A stretch of 64,000 nt of DNA from Alitta virens (taxonomy: Eukaryota; Annelida; Polychaeta; Phyllodocida; Nereididae): assembly GCA_932294295.1 (NCBI GenBank), contig OW028575.1:42442753-42506752 (forward strand), given 5' to 3'. Positions 1-12,668 of the stretch are shown piece by piece. Both the position numbers and the translations under genes were made by a program. The notes under the pieces are model-generated. The model saw only the letters and a program-made list of their open reading frames with translations, ran no database searches and was not told where the DNA came from. Each line of letters begins with the position of its first letter. Position 1 is the stretch's first letter.

Positions 1-2
1 CT

Positions 3-440
3 GTGTCATATAATCAACATCCGGGTTGTTATGTTAATATTTTATTAAATTTATTGTGCACTCTGGATTATTCAATATTACATGTAGCATTCCAAATCGG
101 CCCAGCATCGTTTCCATATATAGGCCACTGTCGTTACAACATCGTATTAACATCGCCAACTTTGCGCCAACTTTGCGCCGACGTTGAAATGATTTGGAAT
201 GCTGTCTGGGATGGGCCTGTGTAATGTCAAATGCACCATAAATATTTGATGTTTGGACTTAGTTGTACGGTCATTATCACTTCTATATCCTCAAATACAA
301 TTAATTATAGTTTCTTATACTAAAAATTAGGCGCTAATATTGTGCACTTAACATAAGTCAGTACATTTAATATTAAAAGCACCTTCAATTTGATGTTTGT
401 ATTTATTGTACTTTTATTATTACTTCTATATATAGAATAG
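3..440. repeat. dispersed repeat, copy 1
   Basis: This AT-rich sequence recurs at about 2145-2450. Shared blocks include the start around 'atgttaatattttatt', the phrase 'ttagttgtacggtcattatc' and the end 'tttgatgtttgta'. This copy carries an extra palindromic insert (66-222) that the other copy lacks. No coding potential is seen, and the family is not recognised. Confidence 0.7.
66..222. mobile_element. MITE-like palindromic insert in the dispersed repeat
   Basis: The left part holds 'gcattccaaatc' (88-99) and the right part its exact reverse complement 'gatttggaatgc' (191-202). The flanking phrase 'tcggcccagcatcgtttcc' recurs at about 7661-7679 inside another copy. The matching place in the second dispersed-repeat copy (about 2210-2228) has no insert, so it acts as an empty site. 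The exact ends are uncertain. Confidence 0.55.
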
Positions 441-1216
441 ATATATCCTTAAATACAATTTTAATTTGAACTTTCCAGTATTTTGTGTGTTAGAAATCAC
501 TAAAAAATCTTCCTACCTGTAGTTCTATCTGAAGAAACTCTGAGTGGATCCAGTATCTCGGGATATCTGGACAACAAAATCGAGTCAGCCTATGGCAACA
601 ACACAAACAGTAGGAAATAACATGTGGCTATGCTATAGCACTAGAGTCTGTAGCATTTGGAACATGTTCTAATCTATTGAAGACTTGGGTGTTCTGCAGC
701 CATTTGATCATTGTTGCCCTTGCTTACAAAAAAACATGCAATAGATTGCTTGAATGATCCCATATTAAATGCGTGATTAGATACTAAACATATTGTTAAA
801 TCGTGTATATGTAATGATTAATCTTCAAGCCAATGTTCCACGTCATTAAATGTAGCATAAAGGTTCATATAACAATACAGTTTCAAAAATCAATGGAACA
901 CAAAATAAAATCAATCGCAATATATTATAAGTGTACTTTTTTCTTTTAATATTTCTTCTGGAAATATTACTGGATTTATTAGACATGACTTTAGTTCAGT
1001 GTTGCATATATATTTTATAACATTAATGCAGAAATTCGTCAATGCTGATAAAGTTCAGTTCAGCTCAGCTCAGTCCAATAGCCTCACCGTTAGTAATGAG
1101 TTTTTATGCAACAATATATATGTGTAGTTGCACATGTAAAGTTTATTAGGTATTGAGAAACATTCAAGCATTCATTTAATTAAGGGAAGATGGATTGTGG
1201 TAGCTGGGGGGGGGGG

Positions 1217-1482
1217 GGGGGAGGTATAAGACGTTCGCCTGCTCCTCTGAAGGTCATGGGTTTCATCCCCGTCCCTGGCACTCTTCATGAGCTACATGTC
1301 AGCTGGATGTCGATCGCATGAGACATTAAACTGTTAAATTGGAGGTGCCTTGTACTCAGTTTCTATGCTGAGGCAAGTAAAGATCACCCCCATGGAGCAA
1401 TTGTGCAACATGGTGTGGACTCCCGAGTCTTATTATCTCATAAGCGGACTAAGCTTCAGACCCAGTTGATACTAATTTACCC
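1217..1482 (+). mobile_element. tRNA-derived SINE, tail type A
   Basis: The tRNA-like head contains 'cgcctgctcctctgaaggtc' and a degenerate B box (ggtttcatcccc). A conserved core follows ('gttaaattggaggtgccttg', 'tatgctgaggcaagtaaa'), then a 3' end with 'actaagcttcagaccca'. The same head and core recur at 48024 and 54430. A run of 16 or more G lies just upstream, so the 5' end is blurred. Confidence 0.75.
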
Positions 1483-2144
1483 CCATTATGCAATGTTTTT
1501 TTTTTTTCCAATATATTTCCAGTTCTACAATAAGTTATATTCACAAAATGAACACGAGTAAAAAAAAATGCGTTGCAATTAGCGGTTTTAGGATCCCTGA
1601 CCATTCACATATAACTATGTTGTGCTTACATGTTTTGGTTCATTATTAGGAAGTATCAAATGTCACCCATTGTTAATGATGCCAGTATGGGTCATGCTAT
1701 TGTTTTACAATGAATAGTTCACAGGATACATTTGAATATACACCTCATCTGTTTGTGTTCATCAAAAGGTATTCTACAAAGAAACAGCTAGCACCTATGC
1801 CTGTTATTAACAGGTAAACTGTAATATGAGTGTATTCATCTTTTTCTGTGTGTTTATGTGGATTATTTTGTATTAACTGGATGAAGTAATATACAGATGG
1901 ATTAAAAAGCAGAGATGTATGGATGATTTCCAAGGAGAACATCTGCTTCAAACCCTCATTTCTGTGGCTCAATAATAGTTATTCTTGTGAAGGGTTGGGT
2001 GCAATGAAATATAAGTAACAGGAGAAATAATAAAGTGCAATACCTTGGCTAATGAATCGTTGGTGATACCAGGGGCGGATCCTGGAATATTGGTTAGGGC
2101 GGGGGTGCAACTAAAAAAAAGGGGGATTAATATAATGTGAAACA

Positions 2145-2450
2145 CATGGCTTAATCAACATCCAGGTTACGTTAATATTTTATTCTAAATATATTGTGCA
2201 TTCTGGATTATATGGACCTAATAGTATGTAATGTCAAACGCACCATAAATTTGATATTTTTACTTAGTTGTACGGTCATTATCACTTTCATATCATCAAA
2301 TACAATTAATTACCATCCAAAGCAGTGTTTTATATTAAAAATTTTGTACTAAATATTGTGCACATTAGTCAGTACATGTACTATTAAACGCTCCATAAAT
2401 TTGATGTTTGTACTTATTGTACTTTGAATTCATTATTACTTCGTCGCCAG
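2145..2450. repeat. dispersed repeat, copy 2 (no insert)
   Basis: It is collinear with 3-440 but lacks the palindromic insert found there. Apart from dispersed repeats and short orphan reading frames, I see no gene between 1 and 6600. Confidence 0.7.
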
Positions 2451-3404
2451 CTGCTAGGGTTTTTAGCAAGTCCTAAAACTGCATGTCTGTTGGTTCAATA
2501 CATATATTTGTGTACATGGATGAGATAAGGCGCCGGAATACACCATAGGCCTACCAAGTTTGAAGATACAGTGAAAACTATTACAATTTCTACTACCCTC
2601 CCTGCCAAAGGAAGTTATCAACTTACAAGTTTTGTCAGTTGCAGTCAGTATCATTGATGAAATGCTTTGACTATAAGAATGACTATGATATTATAAGAAG
2701 TGTGTCATTATCACTAGGTCTAATGACTTACGGTGTCAATCTTGACACTATAGCTGTTAATGTGTTATACTTTAATCATTAAGCATCTAACCAGTCGTGA
2801 GATAATACAAAATAGGACCTATATGTAACTGCATTTCGGTTTTTTTTAAATTTATTTACTATTTTTTGATTGATTAATATCATAATTTTCTTTCAACAGA
2901 ATTACATTTGTACTCATTTCTCAGTTCCTCTTTGGAAGCACAGGCATTTGCCAACATATATGTCAATGCTTAGTGATGGCAGCACTTCTACTTTAACTAA
3001 TACCAAGGCTCCTGACTGCCTTAACTGGCTTCTCATCTCAAGAGGCAGCTATGTCATTTGCAACAGCCAATCTGAATTTAGCTGAATACATTAGGAAATG
3101 CCCTGAGCTTGATATAGGCTGGCTTATAACATTGAATGTCTAACAGTGAAATTGCATATCAATTAGTTTTGTTTGCATTGATTACACTCAATTCTTAAAC
3201 AAAGATTGCTCAGTTAAGTCACTTAATTGACTTGAAGCAGGGTGCTGTGTCAATAATTAAGTGATAACAATTACTTATAGAAGTGATATAAAATCAATTT
3301 TTTTTTAGGATGTCATTTGTTATCAGATGTTTTAAAAAGTTATAATGGTAAAAGAAGTTCAATTTATAGTTTCTGTTATTAGCTGGCCTGTGGTGGATCA
3401 TACA

Positions 3405-3718
3405 GCTGACCTCACAGTTAGCTCACACTGAACTCACAGTAGTGAGATCACCACATGACCTCATCATGATTTCACTGTGATTTGTCATGTTTGATATCAC
3501 ATGATGAGTGTCTGGTGAGGTCATAAAGCTGACCTCACAGTTAGCTCACACTGAACTCACAGTAGTGAGATCACCACATGACCTCATCATGATTTCACTG
3601 TGATTTTTCATGTTTGATATCACATGATGAGTGTCTGGTGAGGTCATAAAGCTGACCTCACAGTTAGCTCACACTGAACTCACAGTAGTGAGATCACCAC
3701 ATGACCTCATCATGATTT
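3405..3718. repeat. 123-bp tandem repeat, about 2.5 copies
   Basis: The motif 'gctgacctcacagttagctc' starts at 3405, 3528 and 3651, giving a 123-bp unit. The copies are almost identical; one G/T change is visible in 'atttgtcatg' versus 'atttttcatg'. Each full unit carries three AGGTCA/TGACCT half-sites ('gctgacctcac', 'catgacctcatc', 'gtgaggtcata'). A poly-G run follows at about 3741. Confidence 0.9.
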
Positions 3719-4033
3719 CTGCAACAAAATAATATCAAGAGGGGGGGGGGGGGGGGGTTTAAAAAAAAGCTAATATCGAGGAAGAAAAACATATAAAAGT
3801 GTATCAAAGTTATTTGAGAGAATAGTCTATAATCAAATTTATGAGCACTTTTCCAAATTTAACTTGTTTTACAAAAGCCAACATGGCTTCCGAGCTTTCC
3901 ACTCAACAGACAAAGGCAATACTTTTTCATTCAGCACAAAGACATACTGACCCTACCAATTTAATATTAGATGGAAATTAAATAGAATTGTTTGCATCAA
4001 TTAAATTGTGTAGGCCTTTTTATTGGTCTGGTG

Positions 4034-4048
4034 AGGTCACAGTGACCA
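4034..4048. promoter_or_regulatory. ERE-like inverted repeat (IR3 nuclear-receptor site)
   Basis: The sequence AGGTCACAGTGACCA contains GGTCA-CAG-TGACC. This matches the 13-bp core of the classical oestrogen response element of vertebrate vitellogenin genes. A further TGACCTCA lies 5 bp downstream, and the 123-bp tandem repeat full of the same half-sites lies about 300 bp upstream. No gene is recognised nearby, so function is only inferred from the sequence match. Confidence 0.35.
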
Positions 4049-4785
4049 TGACATGACCTCACTTCTTGACTGGGTCAGGCTTTCTTGGGTGTTGGTATTA
4101 TTGTATGCTAACTTGCCCAAGTGCTGTGATGATGGCAAATGCCTATGCTGGAAGCTTTATTTTAAATAGCATTTGCATAGATTTTCTGATGTGAATCTTA
4201 AATAATACTCGATATATAATAAACATTTGCTTCTGTAACTGTATTTGTGACCAATAAATTTACAACATACAAATATGTCATATAGTGCATATATACGAGG
4301 TATGTTCATTGTAAGGTATATAAAAGATACAGCTTCACATAATAAACAAATATATGTGCTAAAGTTATATTTTAATGGACATTTTATTTACTAATCAATG
4401 ACAATGCCTGTGATGTTGCCAAGCCGGCCATAAGCACGTATGATTTATAACATTTCATAACACAGCCCTGTAAAGTGTATCTTTTCTCCAATATACACAC
4501 ATATATTATATATATATCAATTACTTAATACTATGTCATAATTTACTGAGAGCAATATTTAATTTAGTTTATGTTGCATCTAAACTGTGAATAAATAAAT
4601 ATCACTCACTTAATGTCTGTGGATGTCAAACTGGGTTATCCTCCTCGTGTTATGGGAGGCAGACTTGAAAATTGGCACATTATTGTCATTAGCAACCAAA
4701 GAGCAACAGGTAGATCCGCTCTCACGGCGCATGCGCACATAAATTAAGACAAGATGAAATATTGTTTTACAAATATTTGTTTTAA

Positions 4786-4977
4786 GGATAGATAAATAAA
4801 TAGATAGACTGATAGATCATAATAGATAGATAGATAGATAGCCAGATAGATAGATAGATAGAAAGATAGATAAATAGCTGGATAGATTATGTGAAGTGCA
4901 GCCCTCTAAGGCAAGTTCTTGCCACTATCGAGGGTTGGTTGATGAGGTGAGAGAGAGGAAGAGTCCACCCAGCAGGT
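4786..4977 (-). mobile_element. SINE 3' part, tail type B with (ATCT)n end
   Basis: Read on the minus strand it contains 'tggcaagaacttgccttaga' followed by an (ATCT)n run. This is the same 3' end as the SINE at 48024. The GATA-type microsatellite on the plus strand is therefore the SINE's own 3' tail, not an independent satellite. Confidence 0.7.
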
Positions 4978-5756
4978 CTATAATGGATGAGTTGAATTGA
5001 ATAAGTGGTTATATGTATTTATTCTCCTCGGCGCTTTAAGAGTATTTTGATTACAATATTTATTTACGATAGCACCAAACCTTACTCTGCAGTTATTTAA
5101 CCTTGCATTTCTACAGTGTATAGTCTCAACTACAGAAAGTAAAATTGGTTCCCATGCAGCTGTATAAACTGATGACATATCTGGCACCACAAATGTATAC
5201 AATACAATACCATACAATACCATACAATACAATACAATACAATACAAAATACTGCAGATAATAAGAAATAAAGTTGATTATGATTTTTTTTTTAGTTTTG
5301 CAACTTCCAATTGAATAGTAATACTTTAAGAAGAAAAAATAAAAATAAAATTCCATTATAGTGTATTTTGCACCCTTGGTGATCTTAATTAGTGCATTGT
5401 TCCAGTTTATTTCTATCCATAGCAACATTGTTGGCTCCTCTCTTCATAAAATTATCCTGCATGTTAACACGACCGATAAGAACACATCATTATATGACTG
5501 ACCATTAGTATTGACTTAAATTGCTAATGGCCAGCAGTGGGTCAATATACACTTCAACTAATTGATCATAAACTCACTTCATGACTTTGTTCCTATGCCA
5601 GGCACCAGGTGGCGTAATATAGTGTTAAGAACACTGCCGCCATCTATAGCCAAGTGATTTTCCCCACAATTTTATTTTAGAATAATTAAAAAATTTATCG
5701 TCAGAATGATACTATGCTATTTCTAGTTTATAAAATGATTATAAACCGCAACAGAA

Positions 5757-5860
5757 ATGTGTAACATGGTGTGGACTCCAAGCCTTATCAACTCATCATT
5801 ACCTCAGCCTCTGGCAGCTGGTCATATAAACTGACTAAGCTTCAGACCAAGAATCATTCA
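5757..5860 (+). mobile_element. SINE 3' fragment, tail type A
   Basis: It contains 'aaatgtgtaacatggtgtgg', 'agccttatcaactcatcatt' and 'gcagctggtcatataaactg' ending in 'aagcttcagacc'. This is collinear with the 3' half of the copy at 54430. The tRNA-like head is missing, so this is a 5'-truncated copy. Confidence 0.7.
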
Positions 5861-6523
5861 TAGACATAAATGTTTTTTTTTTAGACAGAGTCAGCCATTG
5901 TAAGAAAATAAATTTTTTTTTTCGTTTAACTGGGGCATCTAAAATGAAAATGACAATGGTAATGACTAATAAAGACAATCATATCTAGCAAATATCGACA
6001 AACACCTGATAAATTCATAGTTAGTGTATTGTTAAATATTACTAAATTTAGATGCTGTTGCTCCCAAGGGCGGTTATATCTAATTTAATATATGAAGTTG
6101 GAATTTAGAATGAAAAGTATGATATCATTACTGAAATTACTATTGATATTTTTTAATAAGGTTTGCTGTGTATGGGCTAAATGCAACATGCAGTCAATAT
6201 AGGTCTATCACAAATGTGACCATGTATCATAATTATGAGATATGCAGAAAAGGCAAAAAGACCATACAATTTCATTACCATTTTATATTGCCAGAAGCAC
6301 TCATGATATCACTCATTAATGGTGTCATCTTTCAAGTATTTACTGAGCACCATATTTGTTCTAAAAATTATTACTGCCAGTCGCAATGAAGTGAAACCAA
6401 ATGCAGTTCCACTACATTGTTAGCTTTTCATTCTCAACTTTACACTCCATATAGGGCATTATAGGCCTACTGAAAAGGTGCATCGTCATTCAGACTTTTC
6501 AAAAGCTAAAGCTACTATACAGA

Positions 6524-6525
<2 letters not shown>

Positions 6526-6588
<63 letters not shown>

Positions 6589-6605
6589 TGATTGATTGAT
6601 TGATT
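6526..6605. repeat. (TA)n then (GATT)n microsatellite
   Basis: About 60 bp of alternating TA is followed by several GATT units. It ends just before the first recognisable SLC3 exon. Confidence 0.95.
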
Positions 6606-7193
6606 TGTTGGTTGTTTGATTGCAGGGTCAACCATGGATAACCCATCGTACACCACCCTTATGAAAATATTGCAAATGATGCTGAAAATAAAGAATTTCG
6701 GAGGAATTCTGGCGACTACCAGACCCTAAATATTGGGAGCGATGATAATGCTGAAGAGCAGGATGAAAAGGTAAATGGTTTAGGAAAAACAAAAGTGGTA
6801 AAGAAAGATATTAAGACAGAGTACGTTCTCTACTCATCCGCTTTGAGCCAATCAGAAAGCTTCATTGTCATCCATCATGGGTATATATTAGATGGCTGCA
6901 GTGAATGTTGGTTAGCTGTGGGGTATATTGGATGGCTGCAGTGTACAGTGTAATTTGGACAGAGTATGTTGGATGTCCGCAGTGTATGTTGATAAATGTA
7001 TGCTGGCCAATATACATTTTCCTCATTCCACAAAACTCCATGTTGGACTCCTTAAAAACCATTCAATTTTTGTATAGCCTGAGGTTTAATATCTGAAAAT
7101 ATATCATATGGCTATTTCATAAGCCTGTCATTGTGACAATATTGTGGTATCTACATGTGCCACGTGCGTTTTCCATGAGAAAGACAAATGCAG

Positions 7194-7247
7194 GGAAAAC
7201 GCATGGTTTTTAGCTAATTATAATGAGGCAAAAACCATGCGTTTTCC
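7194..7247. repeat. perfect 18-bp hairpin
   Basis: The arms 7194-7211 (ggaaaacgcatggttttt) and 7230-7247 are exact reverse complements around an 18-nt loop. A third copy of 'gcgttttccat' lies just upstream at 7166. It sits in the first intron of the SLC3 remnant. It could be a tiny MITE or an RNA hairpin; the sequence does not decide. Confidence 0.8.
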
Positions 7248-7883
7248 ATCCAAACAATGAAGATTAAAAAAAAAAACACTTCACAACGGTTTGGTACTAA
7301 CCTAAACTGCTTTAAAAGACTTTAGAACTACAATGTTATGACAGAGACTTAGGAATGCCATATTTATGCCTAGCAATAATTGCATCAGACTCTGTTTGTA
7401 TGATATGCAAAATTTCAAAATCAATGACATGCTTTTATGATCGTCTCCTCTTTATCAACTAATATTTCAGAGGTATGTTATCAGTGGTATGTCAGTGCTG
7501 ATAACACAGACAATGGGATAATGATCTGCTATTATTTATCACTGGTCAGTCAGGTGTTTCCTATCTTTTACATAATTTATTAATGTTGTACAGTAGATAT
7601 TTTATTGTTATAGTGACATCAATATACATATAAAAGTTATAACCCAGATAGCATTCAAAATCGGCCCAGCATCGTTTCCATCCCTCTACAAAATGACAGG
7701 AGCCATTTATTATGATCCTTTGAGATTTTGACAATATACTCATAATACATAATGCAGTATTTAATAACTATAATGGCCCAAATGTGTTCATATCTTCCTT
7801 TGTCTTGTACAGCAATGGTACATCTCCCTTATTATGTATAAGTCTTTTACATTTACATATTTTACCCATTTTAACTGTCAATA

Positions 7884-8110
7884 AAATACTTACTTACTTA
7901 CTTAATTACTCACTTAATTACTCACTTACTTACTTACATAATTACTTACTTACTTAATTATTTACTTACTTACTTGCCTATTTATATACTTGCTTACCTA
8001 TTTTTTTTTACTTTCTTACCTATTTATTTTCTTACCAATTTTTTTTTTACTTACTTACTTTCCTATTTTTTTTACTTACTTACTTAATTACTTTCTTACT
8101 TACTCACTTA
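7884..8110. repeat. (CTTA)n-rich microsatellite
   Basis: This is a degenerate run of 'acttacttactta' units broken by T-rich patches. It ends next to the acceptor of the SLC3 exon at 8129, where it supplies pyrimidines. Confidence 0.95.
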
Positions 8111-8981
8111 CTTTAATTTCTCTTTAAGCCAACTGGGGGACCAGGTGAGGTGACTTTTGCAGACACAAATGTCACCGTGAACGAAGGGCAGAAAAGAAGA
8201 CTTCCCATAGGTAGGAAGGCCAGGGTGATTCTATTGAAACCTTATGCTGGAATGAAACAAGGAAGACTTGCTGCGTTTCTCGGAAGAAGGTTTCTCCAAC
8301 ACTCCATATGATATGATAATCACTGTAGTAGGATTCAAAATAGGTGTCCACCGGTTTTTTTAGTCAAATTTTGCTATAAATGGCAGGCAGCAGCACAAAG
8401 AGAAATGTTCACAAACGTTTTAAATCCCACCTTTCTAGCTGATTAAAAGCTCTCTTGTATAATTTCTGTTGCTTCTTTGTGACTATAACAAATGGCTATA
8501 CAAAAGATAGGAAACTTGAATTTGTGTCTTTGTTGTGCTTTTCCTTGACATCTATATATGTACAAATTAGTAAAAAAAAAAAAAGACCTGGTAAATTCTT
8601 AATCTTCAACCGACAGTGTTACAGTTTAATCCAAATGTCAACATTTTAGACATTGTTTCTACTGCTGTGTAAATTCATTCCTCATTTTCATTGTCATAGA
8701 CACTTATTTTTCCCATTTCAGTTCTTCTGGTTGTGTTGGCTTGGCCTCCTAGCGGCAGTCATTGCACTCACAATTGTTCTGCCTAGATGCACAGAGCCCC
8801 CTGCTGTTGGAAAGTGGCAAAGTTCTGTTTACTACCAGATTTATGTGAGAAGTTTCGTTGACAGTGATGGTGATGGAATAGGAGATATTGTGGAGGTTCT
8901 GATGTTGACTCATCAACCATCAGTCAATGACTGTGATGGGTTGGCCACTAGAGGCAGCACTGTTGCTGCTCTCTGGCCACT

Positions 8982-9116
8982 TGGAGCAGCGCCACTAGTT
9001 TTAATTACCTCGCGCGCCCTCGCGTGCCCTCGCGCGATAATCATTCTTTTTCCTCGTTCGTTTATGTACACATAATACAGAAGACTAAGAGACATTCCCG
9101 AGTTGTTTATTGTCGT
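8982..9116 (+). repeat. 5' LTR
   Basis: It is collinear with 14621-14752 from 'gccactagt' through 'ataatcattctttttcctcg' to 'gttgtttattgtcg'. A TGG-initial sequence (about 9116) directly follows and could be the tRNA primer binding site. Small differences between the LTRs (for example ttccc/ttctc) show that the insertion is not brand new. Confidence 0.7.
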
Positions 9117-9280
9117 GGTGGCAGCGGTGGCGAACCCACGGCCTTACCTTCAACAAATAGAAGGTGCTCTCTCCAGGAATCACCCTCGACTACCGTTCTG
9201 TACTCAACGAACAGTTTAATTTGCCTTGAGGCATAGTGAGTGTCACTTTCCTGTATTATCGCTCATCCACGTGTGTTCGT

Positions 9281-9943
9281 GATGGCTACTGCAAGGGCAC
9301 CTAAGCAATGGTCTTTGACCAAAAGTGAAACTGTCACGTCCCTAGAAAACTGGCGCCAGAATTTGATGTACATCTTGTCGTTGGACCAAAATTTTGCACC
9401 CTATTTAGTGGATGATGTTACTTGGGGCAAAAAGACATCTGCTGATCCTAGTCGGGGCTTGACAGATGATGCGGATCCCATTCCTGAGAATAAACGTAAG
9501 ACTGCAGCCCAGAAACTTGCCCAACTGGACCTCATGCTTGGCCAGATCGCCAATTACTGCAGTGTGATTAGTCGGAATACTATTGTTAAGCAGGCAACTT
9601 CTCTGAATGTCATTTGGCAAACTATTCGTGCTCACTATGGGCACCAGAGTACTGGATCCCGTTTCTTGGAACTTGCTGACATTAAACTTGAGACTGACGA
9701 ACGCTACGAAGACCTCTATACCAAAGATTAATGGCATTCTTTGAAGATAATTTGCTCACCACCCCATGTGGTGTGACCCACCATGGGTCCCAAGTGGCCA
9801 CAGATGAGGAGCTGTCCCCAACCATGGAGAACACTGTAGTGCTACTATGGTTACAGACTATTCACCCTGGACTTCCACAACTGGTCAAGCAACGGTATGG
9901 ACCTGATTTGCGTAACAAAACCCTTGCGCCCCCGGAAACCTGA
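9281..9943 (+). pseudogene. retroelement gag, frameshifted
   Basis: The frame opens at the ATG at 9281 ([10 protein letters not shown]) and reads to a stop at 9731. The same protein continues in another frame from 9731 (MAFFEDNLL). A two-base length change near 9722 accounts for the break. The product would be the structural Gag protein. The match to the Gag of Gypsy-type elements of animals is by recognition of the overall pattern, not by search. Confidence 0.65.
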
Positions 9944-9982
9944 AATTTCTCTCGCATTGTCCTCCCTTCTTGACGAAATCCA

Positions 9983-11203
9983 TTGTCAAGAGGACAGCAA
10001 GGTCATGCGTGCAAACGACGCCAGTACCCCAAATCTTGTATATTGTGCAAAACTGCCAATCGCAATTCCTCCCATAATTTGAGTGAGTGCCGATTTTTAC
10101 CTGACTCTGATAGACGCTTCATGATTGGCCGTTCCCGCTTGGTTGAAGGCCTCGACGACGAGGATGACGAGTGCCCAGATCCATTCGATGACCGTGAATT
10201 CTCCCCACTCATTGACCCTCCTCCTGCAGCTCATTGTGTCAATGTTGTGCAATCGCCTTACCTTCAGTGTTTTTACGGACAGCACCCTGTATGCGTCACC
10301 TTAGACACTGGTGCTACAACCAACATGGTTAGCCATAATCTCACCCGACTTGTTGGCTTGCCGATCAAGCCAGCATCTCAAATGGCGCGACAGGCTGATG
10401 GAGTGACCCCCCTCGATGTAGTCGGCGAAGTGCATTGCTCGTTAACAAGAGGTGGCCTGCACTTCCAGTTAGACGCCCTTGTCGTCAAGCAACTCGATGT
10501 TGACATACTAGCAGGCAACCCCTTCCTTGTCATTAACGATATTGCCACTCGCCCTGCCAAACGCCAAGTAGTGATCCGTGGTACAGAAATTGTATATTAT
10601 GGCCACCAGTCCAGTACAAGAGCCACAGTCCGCAGAGCACAAGTGGCTACTCTCCTGCGCGCACCAGCAAAACAAAGTGTAGTGCTGCCTGGTGATTTCT
10701 TAGAACTTGACCTTCCACATGAGATTGATGCCGATGCTCAATGGGCACTTGAACCTCGATTGGATTCCCCGCTCAATCTCATGAAGGACCCTGACAATGC
10801 TTGGCCCCCACCACAAGAAATCACATCTGTTGATCATCGTGTGCGAATTGTGAACACCTCGCAGGCCCCAATTAAAGTCCAACGCCATGAGCATCTGTGC
10901 CAAATCCGCCCTATTGACACCATTGTGAACCCCAATCCGGCCGCCACCAGTGATCACACCCCACATCCTCTCCCACCAGACGCATCCAACGTTACTACAT
11001 CCCCACAGTGCCATTCTTCCGCGGTGTCTGTGGACCCAGATATCTGCTTGACGCCTGCATTGCGTGAAAAGTTTATCAACTTACACCACAGGTTTGACCA
11101 GGTGTTCAATCCTGCAATCCCCAAGTACAATGGTGCCAGTGGCAAGATTGAGGCAGTCGTTAACATGGGGCCTACACTACCTCCCCAATGGAAAGGCCGC
11201 TAA
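9983..11203 (+). pseudogene. retroelement zinc knuckle and aspartic protease
   Basis: A cysteine/histidine cluster (C-x2-C-x8-H-x4-C) near the start resembles a nucleocapsid knuckle. An aspartic protease active site, LDTGA, is at about 10301-10315. The frame ends at a stop at 11201-11203, just before the reverse transcriptase region, which resumes in other frames. Confidence 0.7.
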
Positions 11204-12668
11204 CCCCATTATAACCGTACTGGTTTAATTGAACTCCAACATAAATTTGATGAACTAGAGGCCCTAGGCGTCTTTGCTAAACCTGAGCAGGTTAACTGCA
11301 CTGTAGAATACCTTAACCTGTCATTTCTTGTCAAAAAGCCCAATGGTGGAAGTCGACTCGTATATTCGTTTGGCGATGTGGCCCGATAGAGTAAACCCCA
11401 ACCTTCCCTTATGCCAAATGTTGATGATGTGTTGCGTGACATTGCCCATTGGAAATATATCATTGTTACTGACCTCAAGCAGTCATTTTACCAGATCCCT
11501 CTATCCCCCTCATCCAGGAAATACTGTGGGGTGTCAACTCCTTTCAAGGGCATCCGTGTTTACACAAGGTCAGCCATGGGTATGCCTGGTTCCGAGACAT
11601 GTTTAGAGGAGCTCATGAGTCGCGTTTTAGGTGAATTTATTCAGGAAGGTTGGGTGGCGAAGATTGCCGATGACTTGTATGTGGGCGGAGATACCCCAGA
11701 TATCCTTTCACAGAATTGGGCTAAGGTACTAACAGCACTCCAAAAGAACAAGCTGGCTTTGAATGCCTCCAAGACTATTGTGAGCCCAAAATCTACTGTT
11801 GTGCTTGGATGGATCTGGTCCAGTGGTACCCTTCGTGCCAGCACTCACAGGATCTCCTCCCTTGTTGCCGTTGACCCTCCCCTGACTGTGCAGAGTTTAC
11901 GTTCATTTATTGGTGTATACAAAGTCCTGTCCCGTGTGCTACCAGGGTATGCAGATTTACTCCATCCACTTGACCTTACTTGTGCCGGCCGGTCCTCCAG
12001 AGACAAGGTGGAATGGACAGATGAGTTGCTATCATCGTTTGCTAAAGCAAAGACGAATTTACACAATGCACATACAATAACTATGCCCCAACCAGATGAC
12101 CACCTCTGGATTGTTACTGATGCCTCGGTCAAGGAATGTGGCATAGCGGCAACCTTGTATGTGCTACGCCAAGAAAAGCTTTTGCTGGCTGGTTTCTTCA
12201 ATTCCAAACTGTGTCACCACCAAATCACATGGTTACCTTGTGAGATTGAAGCACTGCATTGGAACTGCAATCAAGCACTTCTCCCCATTAATTACTCAAT
12301 CCAACCATCAAGCTCAAGTACTGACTGACAGTCGGCCTTGTGTCCAGGCATATGACAAGCTTATGAGAGGTGAATTTTCTACCAGTGCTAGAGTCACCAC
12401 ATTCTTGTCGCTTGTGAGTCGTTTCCATGTTCATGTCCGTCACATAGCAGGCATGGCCAATCTCCCATCCGATTACACCAGCAGGCACCCCGTGCCCTGC
12501 ACTAATAAGCAATGCCAGGTGTGTAGCTTTGTTGATGAACTGCAAAATTCTGTCATCCGCCGAAGTGCAGTAACAGTCACTGACATTCTTGACGGCTCTG
12601 TCCGGATGCCTTTCACTAGTCGTGCCAGTTGGCAGCCACTCAGTTGGAATGCAGTGACTTACGCATAA
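11204..12668 (+). pseudogene. retroelement reverse transcriptase and RNase H, broken
   Basis: The N-terminal reverse transcriptase part (11204-11410) is in a different frame from the main part (11411-12328). The main part has [12 protein letters not shown] and the catalytic IADDLYVGG at about 11663. RNase H follows with WIVTDAS, then shifts frame near 12290 and continues to 12668 with LTDSRPCVQ. At least two frame breaks are present. Confidence 0.75.

Noticed and set aside
11845..12207. Long antisense frame over the reverse transcriptase region
   Set aside because: It is a shadow of the sense coding bias of the retroelement.
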